DNA from: Ligustrum vulgare
Lineage: Eukaryota; Streptophyta; Magnoliopsida; Lamiales; Oleaceae
NCBI GenBank assembly: GCA_963555705.1
Contig: OY743186.1
Location: 37,311,241-37,375,240 of the forward strand
Length of the DNA stretch: 64,000 nt
Direction of reading: 5' to 3'
Part shown: in pieces, positions 24,560 through 36,461 of the stretch
How positions within the stretch are numbered: position 1 is the first letter of the stretch
Layout: the number at the start of each line of letters is the position of its first letter
The notes under the pieces: generated by a model
Database searches by the model: none
What the model was told of the DNA's origin: nothing
Seen by the model: the letters and a program-made list of their open reading frames with translations, nothing else
Program-made: the position numbers and the translations under genes

Positions 24560-25960
24560 GCACTCCATCCGGAAATAGCTCCTCCAACTAGCAGATAGAT
24601 GTAGCCTGGTGTGGATCTTCTACTGTTTTGGCATCTAGCAAAAATCGGAATCATAATACCATATGATCTCCAACTGATCCGATTTTCTGTATGTGAGCAT
24701 GTAATCTTTTGTTCTCTTTAAATACCTTATAACCCATGTTTGGCTGCTTTCCAAATGATCCATCCCAGGGTTACTTAAATATCTCATTAGTATCCCAATA
24801 ATGTATGCAATATCCGAACGCATACAAATTTGAGCATACATCAGATTTTCTATAGCTTAACTATATGGGATCATCTGCATTTCTTTAATTTCAAGATAAC
24901 TTTTCGGGCATTAGTTGAGACTAAATTGTCTCCCTTAGCGATAGGACTGTCCCTTGATTTACTGTCTTGCATGCCAAACCTCTTAAGTACTTTATCGATA
25001 TAGCCATTTTATGACAATTCAAGAATACCTCGAGAGCAATCCCGATGTATCTGAATCCCTAATACAAAAGAGACGTCACCAAGATTTTTAATCTCAAAAT
25101 TCCTTGACAAAAATCTCATAATTTTATATGACATGCCTATATCATTAGTGGCAAGCAATATGTTATCAACATACAAAATCAGGAAAATACACTTACTCCC
25201 ACTGAACTTGTAATACACACAACCATCAACAGCATTAATCTCAAGACCAAATGAGATAATTACTTGATGAAATTTGTATTACCCTTAACGGGAAGCTAGC
25301 TTGAGCACATAAATGAATTTCTTTAATTTGCAAACCGTCTCATCAATGTCCCCATTGAGAAACGTCATCTTAATATCCATTTGAAGTAACTCGAAGTCAA
25401 AATGTGCAACAACCTAACTTTCCTGAAAGAGTCTTTCGTAGAAACCAAAGGGAAAGTCTCTTTACAATCAATGCCATCATTCTGTGTAAAGCCCTTAGAT
25501 ACAAGACGAACTTTATATCTTTCCACATTACCTATCGAATCCCTCTTGGTTTAAAAATCCATTTAAGACCAATGGGCTTCGTACCTTCTGATAATGGGAC
25601 AAGATCCCAAACTTTATTGTCTTGCATATGCTTATACTCCTTATTTATGGCATCAATCCACTTTCGAGAGTTAGAAACCTGCATGGCCTGATGGAATTGA
25701 TTGGACCATCTTCCACCATTCCATTATTTCCTTATGTTCTTGAAAAAATACTATTTAAATTATCCGGAATAACATTTTTTCTCTTTCTCTCGTGGATCTC
25801 CTTAATGGCTTTAGTTATTGAGGTTGTTGAGTTTGTAATTCTAAAATTTACCTTATTTTGGATAGGAGTTCTTTAACATTGTCTAGTTGAGGTTCTGGAT
25901 ATACTTCTTGATCAATGACATGCACAAAAACTTGCACATTGTCAAAAGCAATAGTAGGAA
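24560..25960 (-). pseudogene. Copia reverse transcriptase and RNase H, broken
   Basis: On the minus strand the RT start is visible near 25600-25430 as TKPIGLKWIFKPKRDS and VERYKVRLVSKGFTQ. The active-site region at 25009-25218 reads FLILYVDNILLATND, where the family has YVDD, so the second catalytic aspartate is replaced by asparagine. RNase H begins in 24635-24841 with a MYAQICMRSDIAYIIG stretch and YLKRTKDYMLTYRKSDQ. Frameshifts and stops separate these pieces. No function is possible. Confidence 0.85.
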
Positions 25961-25964
25961 TCGA

Positions 25965-26235
25965 AATCGATCATTCCTCAACTTCTTCCTTAAAGACAAT
26001 ATCTCTAACCTTATTTTTCCCCTCAAACTCAGCTTCCTCAAAAAATGTTGCATTTCCCATTTCAAAAATTGACTTAAGTGTGGGATAAAAAAATTTATAG
26101 CCCCTAGATCGCTCAGAATAACCAATAAAGTACCTGCTTACTATTTTGGAGTCCAATTTCTTTATGTGGCCTATAAGGCCTAGCCTTAGCTGGACATCCC
26201 CAAATGTAGAAATGCTTTGGACTAGGTATTATGTT
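25965..26235 (-). pseudogene. Copia integrase C-terminal piece
   Basis: On the minus strand, 26156 to 25971 gives SRYFIGYSERSRGYKFFYPT followed by an acidic stretch, matching the GKR-like C-terminal part of Copia integrase. Just before it, 26270 to 26165 carries a PTKAAAKTF piece and a weak GCPS...RPYRPH-like segment in shifted frames. The DDE catalytic core and HHCC zinc finger that should come before are absent. Confidence 0.75.
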
Positions 26236-26237
26236 TG

Positions 26238-27050
26238 TCAAAAGCTCTTAAAAGGTTTTAGCAGCAGCTTTAGTTGGTAATATGTACGATCTTTCTTTAA
26301 ATGTCCAGATTTCTGACAAAAGAAACAACCCTTAATGTGTTTATGTGGTTTCTCTTGTTCTGAACCCTTAACAACTTTATTTTCTTTATTTGTTTTCTTG
26401 CCCTTATCTTTAGAGGTGTTTTCCAAGTGAACACTTTCTGTTATGTCCTGCTTCAACTTTTCTTCCTCTTGCACTCAAAATAGAATGAGCTCATTAGAGT
26501 TCATTTCTCCATTTGATAGTTACAACTGACTTTAAATTGACTGAATTGTGCAAGAAGCTTGCACACTATGAAATGAGCTCATTTAGAGTCCATTTTTACT
26601 TTGACAGTTATAACTAACCTTAAATTAACTGTATTGTGCAGGAAGCGATATCAATACCAAATGCACGAGCAAGTCATTAGACAAGTCGAGTTTTAGTTCC
26701 TTAAGTTTTGAAGTAGTGTGAGACATCTACATGATGTACTCCCTTATTTTCCTATTGCCTTTATACTTTATTGAAATCAAGCTTTGCATAAGCGTGCTTG
26801 TTTCAACCTTATCGTTTTTCGCAAAACGTTTCTTAATTTCGGCAAGGAATTCATTGGCATCATTTACCTCCTCAGATACTATGCCACTAAAGGCTTCCGG
26901 AATGCCGCACTTAATGATCATGAGACTCACGTAATTTAAGCAATCCCACTTCTCAAAGTTCCTCATTTGATTAGATGAACTTTCATCCGTAAGAGGAGCA
27001 GGTAGCTCAATCCTTAGTACACGGTCTAGATCCATGCAGCCAACGAAAAG
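26238..27050 (-). pseudogene. Copia Gag with damaged zinc knuckle
   Basis: Two minus-strand pieces: 27035 to 26727 (102 codons, WDCLNYVSLMIIKCGIPEAF, EFLAEIKKRF, the capsid-like Gag domain) and 26474 to 26238 with a lysine-rich stretch and the knuckle CFFCQKSGHLKKDR. The family knuckle is CX2CX4HX4C. Here the last cysteine is arginine. Immediately after the knuckle the sequence jumps to integrase-type sequence, marking an internal deletion of the protease and integrase core. Confidence 0.8.
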
Positions 27051-27289
27051 TTAATGTTCTTGTTTTGATCCTTGAAGTTTGTTCCATAAATACAGGGATT
27101 AAATTTGAGCTTATAGATATAGTACTAGCAGAATTTGAAATCGAATAGAGAACACTTAAACAAAATAGCTCACATAAGTACCTTATTATGCAAATCATAC
27201 TTTCAAATAATGGTGGGCCTATCACAAGATACCTAGCACAACATCAATATTTAGTCTTTGGACAGAAATATTGACTTGTAAGTGGTACT

Positions 27290-27690
27290 CTTGGTGTAGT
27301 AATCAAATACTGACAGTAAGACATGTCAACCAACAAACCTTTCTTTGGACCGATTTATTGATCACACGTAAAACCAAATAACCGTCACGTATTTATCACC
27401 ACAAGTTCATGTGAAATTCGGGCCAAATATTGACCTTCCTTTGGGCCGATCAATATCCGCATGAAATAACACACAAACACTAATTTTTCCCTTAGTGTAG
27501 TGATCAAACACTGGTAATAAGACATGTTAACCAATAAACCTTTCTTTGGACCGATTTATTGGTCACACGTTAAACCAAATAATTGCCACGTGTTTATTAC
27601 CACAGGTGCATGTGAAATTCGAGCCAAATATTGACCTTCCTTTGGGCCGATCAATATCCGCAATGAATAACACACACAAATACCTTCTAA
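27290..27690. repeat. Two-copy tandem repeat, period 201 bp, in the Copia leader
   Basis: GTGTAGT at 27294 recurs at 27495, and TGACCTTCCTTTGGGCCGAT at 27431 recurs at 27632. The copies differ by scattered substitutions. They lie between the LTR and gag. Confidence 0.85.
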
Positions 27691-27879
27691 TATTCAAAGT
27701 TAATTAATATCCACAAGAGAGGTTGCTTTGGCAACATGTTGCTTCAACTAATTTACTTTCGAATATTATATCTCTCAAAAGAGTTCAATGTACCAAAATT
27801 TGAAATTGAAATCCATTGATTTGCATCTATATTTGACTTTAGGATTTGAATTTTAGAATTCAAAACTTTAGAATAAAGC

Positions 27880-28345
27880 AATCCTTAAGTTGAGAGAGTC
27901 AATTGCAATATTCTTAAACTTTAGGTGGCCAATTCTGTAAAATTTTAAGCTTGAAGGACTTAAATTACAATTTTTCCAAAACTTTATTGGCCAATTTTGA
28001 GAAATTCCAAACTTTAGGTCCCAATTTGAAAGAAAATCAAACTTTGGAAGTCCAAAATAGGAAATTTTCAATCTTTAAAGATTGATTTTGAAAATTTTCA
28101 AACTTTAGGAGCCAATTTAGAAAATTCCCAAACTTTAGGGACTTAAATTTTAAAAAAATTCAAACTTTAAGGACCAATTTTGAAAATTTCCAAACTTTAG
28201 TGACTGAATTAGAAAATTTTCAAACTTATAGAACCAAATTAAAGAATTTCAGAACTTTATGTGCTTTATTAGAAAATTTTCAAACCTTAGGGGACTGAAG
28301 TTATAAATTCCAGAACTTGAAGGGTTTAAACTTTATTTCATAATA
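27880..28345. repeat. Minisatellite of about 34-bp units in the Copia leader
   Basis: More than ten degenerate units of the form CCAATTTNGAAAATTTNCAAACTTTAGGGA lie head to tail. Phase and unit length vary slightly. Confidence 0.8.
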
Positions 28346-29168
28346 ACCTTTAGGGACTTGGTCTGCAATAAACCAAAAAATCCGAAATTGCACAATAAGT
28401 CCTCAAAATCATTAAATTTTCAGGTAGAAGTCCTTGCTCCAAAATCGCACAGCTAGGGTTAACCCTAGCTGCCGCCGCACCCTAATCACCGAACCTCATT
28501 CCAGAGAATGAGGCGCCATCACCGGCGTTTTCAAGAAAGAAAGAAAGAAAAAATCGCCTGTAGCACCATTCTCGGCGACCCTATTGCGACGCAGTGCCAT
28601 CCCCGACGTGGCGCACCCATGCCGGTGATGGCCCAAAAAAAAAAAATTGTCCACAAATCCAAATATATACACAGTCAGAATTGATTGCTGAATCTTAATA
28701 CCAAATCCAAAACCTAACTTAATCAACCATAAATCCGAATCCACAAAAATGACCGTGTGTTCATAAGCCCAATATATATTCAAAACCCATTCTCAACAAA
28801 TCCATACACAACACGATTTCGACCAACACAAAATCAGATTCCATAAAATTTCTACCTTAATTTCGAAAATTATATACATACAGGAATCCATTGAATCCAT
28901 AACCATACACAACAATCCCAATTTCGAATCTTGCAGTGTGTATGTATATTTTTGAAATCAGAAATTGGTTTTTGCATATAAATTCATACACAGAGAAACG
29001 TTCGGTTGAAAAAATAAATGAATCTGACACCTTCTTTTGAGTAAACTGAATCCATGTATATATTTCAATTATCCATAAAACAGAGCCTTGGTTTTCGCGT
29101 GTATGCATACAGAGGAAAACAATTTGGATGTATATGTTATTGAAATAGATCTGATAATTCAACACGAT
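28346..29168 (-). other. Copia leader, non-coding
   Basis: No domain is seen between the minisatellite and the primer-binding site. The short open frames at 28496-28783 and 28857-29204 show no family motif and the latter runs into the LTR. Confidence 0.5.
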
Positions 29169-29186
29169 GTTGGCTCTGATACTACT
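29169..29186 (-). other. Copia primer-binding site (initiator Met-tRNA type)
   Basis: Directly after the LTR on the minus strand the sequence reads AGTAGTATCAGAGCCAAC. It matches the usual TGGTATCAGAGC site, complementary to the 3' end of initiator methionine tRNA, with one mismatch. Confidence 0.8.
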
Positions 29187-29504
29187 TGTTAGAAAATTTA
29201 TCACAGATAATTATTCATCCAGGATCCAAAATCATCATGCTGAATTATCAAGAATTAAATAACTTAAGCGGAAGCGTACCTTAATCAAACGTGATTCACG
29301 ATAAACGATTCGGCGGTCGAATCTTCTAAATCGATACGTAGTCCGTATTTTCTCTCTGATGATGAGATGTCAAAAGGAATGAACAATACGTACGATTCAG
29401 GGATCATAACCGACTTTATATACTGAATTGCCAGTTAAACTAATCCGGCCCATCATGAATTAGGTAATGGCATGGTATCTACACATAAAAGCTCATACAT
29501 TTAA
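29187..29504 (-). repeat. Copia 5' LTR, part 1 of 2 (318 bp)
   Basis: Matches 23311-23628 of the 3' LTR with scattered differences, then is cut at TACATTTAA (29496-29504) by the MULE insertion. The LTR resumes at 34757. Confidence 0.9.
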
Positions 29505-29686
29505 GGGAAAAGTACAAAACTATACAACTAAAACTTTCACTTTTTAAACATAACAAACTTATAATTTTTTAAAAAAAATCAGGTATTAATTAGATAATTA
29601 ATTAATATAATATAATATTATAATAATTATCATTTATATATTAAATTAAAACTCATATACTATTACATAATAAATTCAAAATAATA

Positions 29687-30578
29687 TCTAATTCTAGGGG
29701 TGGGCAAAAAAATCGGAACCGATATGACCGAACCGGAACCGAACCAAAAAAACCGGAACCGTATGGTTTTAAAAAAATAAAATAGGAAATCGGTTTTGGA
29801 ACCGAGAACTGATTAGTTTTTGGTTCGGTTCTCGGTTTCGCCTTTAGAACCGAAAAACCGAACTTAGAACCGATCTTTGATCCTTACTTTTTTTTTTTTA
29901 GGATCTTAATTGATTGTCCTAAAACTAAAAATTAAAAGAATTTGTATTTTTTTGGATAAAGTGAAAATGATTAATTTCTTTTTATGAAATTTGTTACGTC
30001 TCCACCTCATTGTAACCTTTAACATCACACTTGGACTAAAATTCTTAGTAAATGAAAATCGAATGACACTAACTTATTAATAAGCGAAATTGTAAATGAC
30101 CACGATGGAGTTAATTAAATATTTAAATACAAATATAAAATAATTAATAATAATGCATTTAAAACTCATGATTCATCCCACAAGTTTACTATATTGTCAT
30201 GCTTGAAAAACCTTCTAGGCCGTTTCCTATTTTTGTTTATGAATATCTTCCGTTTCATGGAGAATCCTATACTTTCTTTGTGGTGAAAGGATTTTTGAAA
30301 TCCTTGATCTTAGTATATTCGGTAGAAATTTATTTCAGGTTATTGACTCACTTCCCGAGACCTGATGCTCATCGATAAGGCTCTCGAAAAATAATTATTA
30401 TTTTAAAACCGAATTAGAACCGAAACCGAACCAAAACCGAATGGTTTGGTTCTGGTTTGGTTCTTGCGATTCAATGGAACCGAATGGTTCCATTTTACAA
30501 GAACCGAAAAAATATGGTTCGGTTCCAGTTCTTGAGATACCTGAACCGAACCACCCGACGCCCACCCCTATCTAATTC
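29687..30578. mobile_element. Non-autonomous hAT-type element, 876 bp, TSD TCTAATTC
   Basis: The element 29695-30570 has perfect 11-bp ends, TAGGGGTGGGC and its complement, and is flanked by TCTAATTC at 29687-29694 and 30571-30578. Both terminal parts carry many copies of GAACCG/CGGTTC variants (29715-29880 and 30405-30550), again in the place of hAT subterminal repeats. The middle, 29890-30400, is AT-rich with no coding domain recognised. Confidence 0.9.
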
Positions 30579-30584
30579 ACAACC

Positions 30585-33060
30585 CAACCTAATCCAAACC
30601 CACACTCACCCACCCCACCCCGGCCACCCACCCACCGCTCCCGACCCCACCCACCCTACCCCGACCCCACCCCACCTCAATTCAAAAAATGATTTTTTTC
30701 CTTCTATTTTTACACACTCACCCCCACCCCAACAACACCTTACCCACCCCACCCCACGCCTCCCCAACCCCACACACCCACCCACCTCACCCCCACACCA
30801 CAAGAATGATTTTACTTCTATTTTTTTCATCTCACCCACCAACCCCGCACCCCACCCCACCCCACCCCACTCCTCCCTAACCCAAAAAAACCCACCCACC
30901 CAACCAACCACCCCAACCTAACACCACCCCACCCCACCCAAAATGATTTTTTTTACTACTTTTCCACAACTCGCCCAGACTCTACCCTATCCTACCCCGC
31001 CACGTACCCCACCTCACCCACCCCACCCAAATTTAATTTTTTTTTCTTCTAATTTTCCACTCCCCCACCTACCTCGCCCCAGACCCTACCTCACCCTATC
31101 TCATCCAAAATAATTTTTTTCTACTACTTGTTCACAACTCGTCCAGACCCTACCCCGCCACCCATCCCCACCCCACCCCACCCAAAATTAATTGTTTCCT
31201 TCTAATTTTTCACACACCCACCCCCGCCCCAGCCTGACCCTACCTCGCTACCCATCCACCCCACTCTACCCCACCCCCACCAAAATATGATTTTTCTTCT
31301 ATATTTCCACACCCTACCCACCCACCCACCCATCCTACCTACCCACTCCACCATACCCAAAATGATTTTTTTCTACTACTTTTCCACAATTCGCCCAGAC
31401 CCTACCTTATCCTACCCCGCCACCTACCCCACCCCACCCAAAATTAATTTTTTTCTTCTAATTTTCGACTCCCCCACCAAACCTCACCCCAGACCCTACC
31501 CCAACCCACCTCATCCAAAATAATTTTTTTACTACTTTTCCACGACTCGCCCAGACCCTACCCCGCCACCCATAATTAATTTTTTTCTCCTAATTTTCCA
31601 CACCCCTACCCACCCTTCCCCGACCCTACCTCGCCACCCACCCATCCAAATATGATTTTTCTTCTATATTTTCACACCCTACCCCTAACAACCCCACCAG
31701 ACCCCACCCTAGCAACCTCATCACAACCCACCCCACCCAAAAATGATATTTCTTCTATTTTTTCACACTTCACCTCAACCGCCCAATCCTACTTCCATCC
31801 AAAAATGATTTTCTTCTATTTTTTACACCCCCACTCCACCTAAAAATAATTTTTCTTCTATTTTTTCACACTTCCCCCCAACCGCCCACCCCTTCCCACC
31901 GCACCCCGCCACCCACCATACCCCATCAAAAAATTATTTTCTTCTATTTTTTCACACTTCAACCCAATAACCCCACCACACCCAACCCCAACCCACCCAC
32001 CCACACACCCAACCAAAAAATAATTTTTTTTCTTCTACTTTTTCCAACCCCCAACCCGACCTAGACCCCACCCTACCCACCTACCCCATTCCAAAAAATG
32101 ATTTTTTTCTTCTACTTTTCCCCACCCTACCCTACCCCCACCCACCAAAAAAAATGATTTTTTTCTTCTACTTTTCCAACCCCCGACCTAGACCCCACCC
32201 CACCAACCCACCCACCCCGACCTAACCTCATCACAAAAATTGATTTCTTCTACTTTTTCTAGCCCCACCCGACATCTTCCCCACCATCCCCACCCCCAAA
32301 ATCACAGTCAGTCAAGTAAGTTGACACGAGATCGCATTTAAGTCACACAAGGTCACACAGAGTCACAATTACAAATTTAGTTTTAAAATCTCACCCCTCC
32401 AAAGTCACAGTTGGTCACAAAAAGTCAAAGTTCGGTCACACAAAGTTGCAGTTTGGTCAAACGAGGTATCAGGAGGTCACGGTTAGATCACACGAGGTCA
32501 CGGTTAGATCACACAAGGTCACATCACGTCCTCGTCCAAAAATGATTTTTCTTCTATTTTTTCACATTTCCCCCCAACCGCCCCACCCCATTCCACCGCA
32601 CCCCGCCACCACCATACCCCCATCCAAAATTAATTTTTCTTCTATTTTTTCACGCTTCGCCCCAACCACCCCATCTCAACCCACCCTACTCTAACCTACC
32701 TCACCCCACCCACCCACCAAAAAATAATTTTTTTCTTCTACTTTTTCCAACCCCCAACCCGACCCCGACCTCGACCCCACCCTACCCACCCACCCCGCAC
32801 TCCACTCTAAAAAATGATTATTTTTCTTCTACTTTTTCCCACCCCATCCCTCCCTACCCTACCCCCATCTCACCCAAAAAAATGATTTTTTTCTTCTACT
32901 TTTTCAACCCCGACCCGATCCCCACCACACCCACCCACCCACCCCGACCCCACCTCACCACAAAAAAAATGATTTCTTCTACTTTTTCTAGCCCAACCCG
33001 ACCTCTACCCCACCCATCCCACCCCTAAAGTCACGCAAGGTGACACGAGATCGCAGTTAA
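30585..33060. repeat. C-rich minisatellite with higher-order structure
   Basis: About 26 units, each a run of CCCACCC-type DNA followed by AAAATGATTTTTNTTCTA and a short TTTTCCAC stretch, spaced about 60-110 bp. Longer copies are visible: 30942-31165 against 31361-31573 (shift about 419), and 31853-32330 against 32548-33050 (shift about 700-720). Cytosine dominates the plus strand for more than 2 kb. Proline/histidine-rich open frames here are by-products of the repeat. Confidence 0.85.
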
Positions 33061-33800
33061 GTCACACAAGGTCACACAGTCACAATTACAAATTTAGTTG
33101 TAAAACCCCACCACTCCAAAGTCACAGTTAGTCACACAAGGTCAAAGTTCGATCACACAGTAGTAGTTAGGTCAAACGAGGTCACAGTTAGGTCACACGA
33201 GGTTACAAGTCAATCACATAAAGTCACACTTCGTTCTTACAAAGTCACAGTTCGGTCACACATAGTCATATTTGACACAATTGTAGATCACATCACGTCA
33301 TCGTCCAATGGTTACACCAAGTCACAGTTGGTCACAAAAAGTCACAGTTAATCACACAAGATCACAGTTCGGTCACACAAAGTCACAGTTAAGTCACAAT
33401 TGGTCACACATATTCATAGTTGATACAACTGTAAGTCACATCACGTCCTAGTCCAATAGTCACACAAAGTCACAGTTTATCACAATCTCTAATATAATTG
33501 GTCACAATTATCTATAATTGATCATATATTATTTATTTATTGATTACAATCATCCATAGTTGATCACATATTATTCATTCATTGGTCACAACTTACTTGT
33601 TTCTTGATCACGATTAATCAAACATTATTTATTTATTTGTCATAACTTACTTATTTTCTTGATCATGTTTAGTGAATATTTTTTATCACCATTACCTAAT
33701 AATTAGTTACATTCTATGTTTGTCACTACTCACATTTAGTCGATATTTTGGTCACAATTAACTAATAACTAGTCACAGTCACCTATAATTTGTCTCAATC
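32300..33800. repeat. GTCACA repeat arrays in the MULE
   Basis: Units such as GGTCACAGTTNGGTCACACA recur in 32310-32530 and again in 33030-33800, where they decay into GATCACAATTATT-like units. GACACGAGATCGCA occurs at 32323 and 33042, a shift of 719 bp. Confidence 0.8.
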
Positions 33801-34756
33801 ACCATTCAAGTCACAACATCCCAACCCCAACCCACCCACAACCCAACCTAACCCAACCCCCGCATTCCCCATCCCCACCTCAACGAACCACCTGATTGCT
33901 TCACTATCACCGTTCGGCTACTGGCGCCGCCGTGACCGGCCACCAACACCACACCCACCTCGCCTCTCCTCTCCTCAATCACACCATCACCACCAATTCC
34001 AAGCAACCATAGCACCACCAGCTCACAGTCAGCCACTAGCGTAACCCCCAACACTAGACCTTAGGTGGAGCCCCAACCACCCCCAAACTCCTAACCCTGC
34101 TACCATCACCACCAACACGCTGAAAACCGCCATCCACAACCAACACAGTGCAAACCATTACCACGTCACACCATAAACCAATAAATAGTTCGAAACGAAA
34201 CCTCAAATGAAGACAAAATAGAGGAAGAAGGTAGCTAGTGGCGATTAGGTAGAAGCCATCACCACCACATCACGAATTGCTGACCTCTCAAAGATTGAGA
34301 GATCACAAAGCACCGCGCTTCGCTGACGATTTGATCTACTGCGCAGCCAGGTGCTTCAGGCAGCTTTGATTCTTGTGCGGAAGCTTTCGATTGTTTTGCC
34401 GCGGTTTGCAACGGATGTCGGGGGTGGGTGGTGTGAAAGAGAGATAGGGGGTAAAGGATGGTTCTCCGGCGGTAGTAGCGTGGCGAGAGCAGAGCGGTGG
34501 CGCTACTGTTGCCAACGAGTTTCGCTGCCGACTTGAGATGGGTGAGAGAGAGAGTGAGATAGTTGAGTTAGAGAGAGAGATTGAGATTTGAGTGTGTAAT
34601 GAAATACCAGATGAAATTAGGGTTTGATATAAAATGAATCTTGAGTTTATTTTAACTTGAATTAGCACCTAATTTCTAAAAACAGAATTACCCAAACTTG
34701 ATTTTTAAAATTGAAACTTAAAATGTAGGGTTCTATGTAATTTTCCCTACATTTAA

Positions 34757-34893
34757 TTAGATGCATTAAAGCCCGATATATATATAAAATCCTTATTAGA
34801 TCACTTTAAATGGGCTTAACTAAATTTGATAATTTTTTATTCAATACACAATAATTCACATATAAGCCCACACGATTGATTAAAATCCTTACA
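34757..34893 (-). repeat. Copia 5' LTR, part 2 of 2 (137 bp)
   Basis: Continues the LTR after the second TACATTTAA. With part 1 (318 bp) the sum is 455 bp, the same as the 3' LTR. It ends CCTTACA and is followed by TCGTC. Confidence 0.9.
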
Positions 34894-34898
34894 TCGTC

Positions 34899-36288
34899 AC
34901 CATCACCTCTTTCAGTGTCAGTTATCATGGGTGTTTGCCGATTGAAGCTATTCTCAGATTGAAAATGTATTTGAATGGGTGAGAATGTAGGTAGGTAGGT
35001 AGGATTTGGGGTAATATTATTAATTAATATTTTAAAGATAAATTAACACCTGATTATTGTACTAAAAACTTACAAACTTGCTTTTGAGTTGTTGATTTCA
35101 AAAACCTATTGAGCTGTAATTACCTCTTTTTTAATTGAACTTGTTTTGGGGTTGGATCTGAGAAGGTCAGACTTGTATGATGTATCGAGGCAGGATTCAC
35201 CATCTCCGACTCATTCCCAATTTGAGGATAATTTTTCAATCTCCATTTCCGTACTTCTCGAAAATTCTGTCACATTGCCATCTCCAAGTTAAGGAGTCCA
35301 ACCTTGATTTACCAGTAAAATTATAATCTATCTTCTTGTAACCTTACTCAAAAAATTCACCAAAAGTGGCAGTATCTAGAAAACCAAAGTTGTGGCATTA
35401 TCCATTTTGCTAATCCAGAGAGCACCAAAAAGGGACGTGATAATCTTTCAAAAAATAAAGAAAAGAAAAGAAAAGAAAAGGGGACATGATAAGGAGAATC
35501 AGAATCATTGACCCCTTACGTAGGATGTCTGTCTCTGTCCCGGCCCTGCACCGTACATAAATCCCCATGTGCTCCTCTCCTGCTTTAGCGTAATGTACGA
35601 CCATATTTTTGTCCTCTCTATATTTCCACGTGTAATAACCACTGTTTGCCGAACATTTTTTTAAACCTCTTTATTTCATTATTACTCACTTATAGAGTTA
35701 TAGTTATAACCTCACTATTCGTAATAAAATATTCTGAACGTAAATCAAAATATTTTCTTACTTTTAACCATATATTCTTAAAAAATCATTATTTAAAAAA
35801 AAAAATTCTTTAAAATGATTATCAAACAAGGTTTATTGGGTTGGATAAAATTTATCAAAATATTGGATTGGATCATAGATTCAGAATAGATTTTCAACTT
35901 GATTCTACGTAACTTATAATTTTAAAAATAATAAAAATTTGATTAAATCAAAAAGTTTGAGGCACATTTTAATTTTAATACATTTTTCTTTCCATTATTT
36001 TTAATCAAACCATTTCCAATAAAATATAATAAACGTAGACAAAAAAAATTCCTTATTTGTAACCACAAGCTCTCTAAAAACTATTATTAATTAAAAACAT
36101 ATTATCTCTAAAAAACACATTTTTAATGGGCTCAAACAAATGCTTACCTTTTATTTTTAACTATGAGTCTATGACTAGTGATATGTAGGATGTACTAATC
36201 AATGTACATACGTCAAACTCTTATATGCAAGTGTATGGTAAACTTGTTTATAAATAATTTTTTTTTGATATTTTTTTCAAATTATTTT
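34899..36288. other. DNA after the Copia insertion, no gene recognised
   Basis: To about 35130 it continues the MULE-like DNA that lies left of 23306 (AACACCTGAT near 35047 resembles the right end of the element at 39027). The rest is AT-rich. A 46-codon stretch without stop ending near 35290 looks exon-like but has no family motif. Confidence 0.35.
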
Positions 36289-36461
36289 TTAGCATCTGTT
36301 TGTTAAAATTTTGGTGTTTAAAAATATGTTTTTTTATGTTTTCTAGGTAAGATGTATGGTTGAAAAGTGGTGAGAGAAAATATGTGCGGTTAAAAGATGA
36401 TTTGGGAAATTGTGATGTTTAAAAACTTGTTTTTTTTTTTCTTTTGCCAAACAGAGACTTA
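36289..36461. mobile_element. Small Tourist-like MITE, 167 bp
   Basis: 36292-36458 begins GCATCTGTTTGTTAAAA and ends TTTTGCCAAACAGAGAC, with TTA at 36289-36291 and 36459-36461. The inside carries AGGTAAGATGTATGGTTGAA. Related but incomplete copies lie near 5350-5490, 38465-38590, 48150-48270, 51952-52108, 52215-52400 and 61080-61175. Confidence 0.75.

Larger units (their letters stand above)
29496..34756. mobile_element. MULE-like element, 5243 bp, 9-bp TSD TACATTTAA
   Basis: The element 29505-34747 starts GGGAAAAGTACA and ends TGTAATTTTCCC, a short imperfect terminal inverted repeat. TACATTTAA stands at 29496-29504 and 34748-34756, the 9-bp duplication typical of Mutator-like elements. The uninterrupted LTR at 23311 proves the empty site. 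Inside are a hAT element, a C-rich minisatellite, GTCACA repeats and a CCAACC-rich tract (33800-34050), but no transposase. Confidence 0.85.
23306..34898 (-). mobile_element. Ty1/copia LTR retrotransposon, decayed, with TCGTC target duplication
   Basis: The element is 23311-34893, minus strand. TCGTC occurs at 23306-23310 and 34894-34898. LTRs start TGTTAGAAAA and end AAATCCTTACA in plus reading. Removing the nested MULE (29505-34747 plus one 9-bp TSD copy) leaves about 6.3 kb. Domain order on the minus strand is gag, zinc knuckle, integrase C-terminus, reverse transcriptase, RNase H, all broken. Protease and integrase core are missing. The two LTRs differ at a dozen or so places in 455 bp by eye, so it is clearly older than the gypsy insertion at 6052. 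Confidence 0.9.

Noticed and set aside
30457..32694. Proline-rich and Gly/Val-rich open frames in the C-rich minisatellite
   Set aside because: Repeat-driven frames on both strands; unit lengths are not multiples of three and stops occur irregularly.
30585..33800. Repeat array considered as a CRISPR array
   Set aside because: Units are degenerate, spacing is irregular, there are no unique spacers, and the genome is a plant's.
35155..35295. 46-codon stretch (YDVSRQDSPSPTHSQFEDNF) looking like an exon
   Set aside because: No start, no family match I know, and no adjacent exon.
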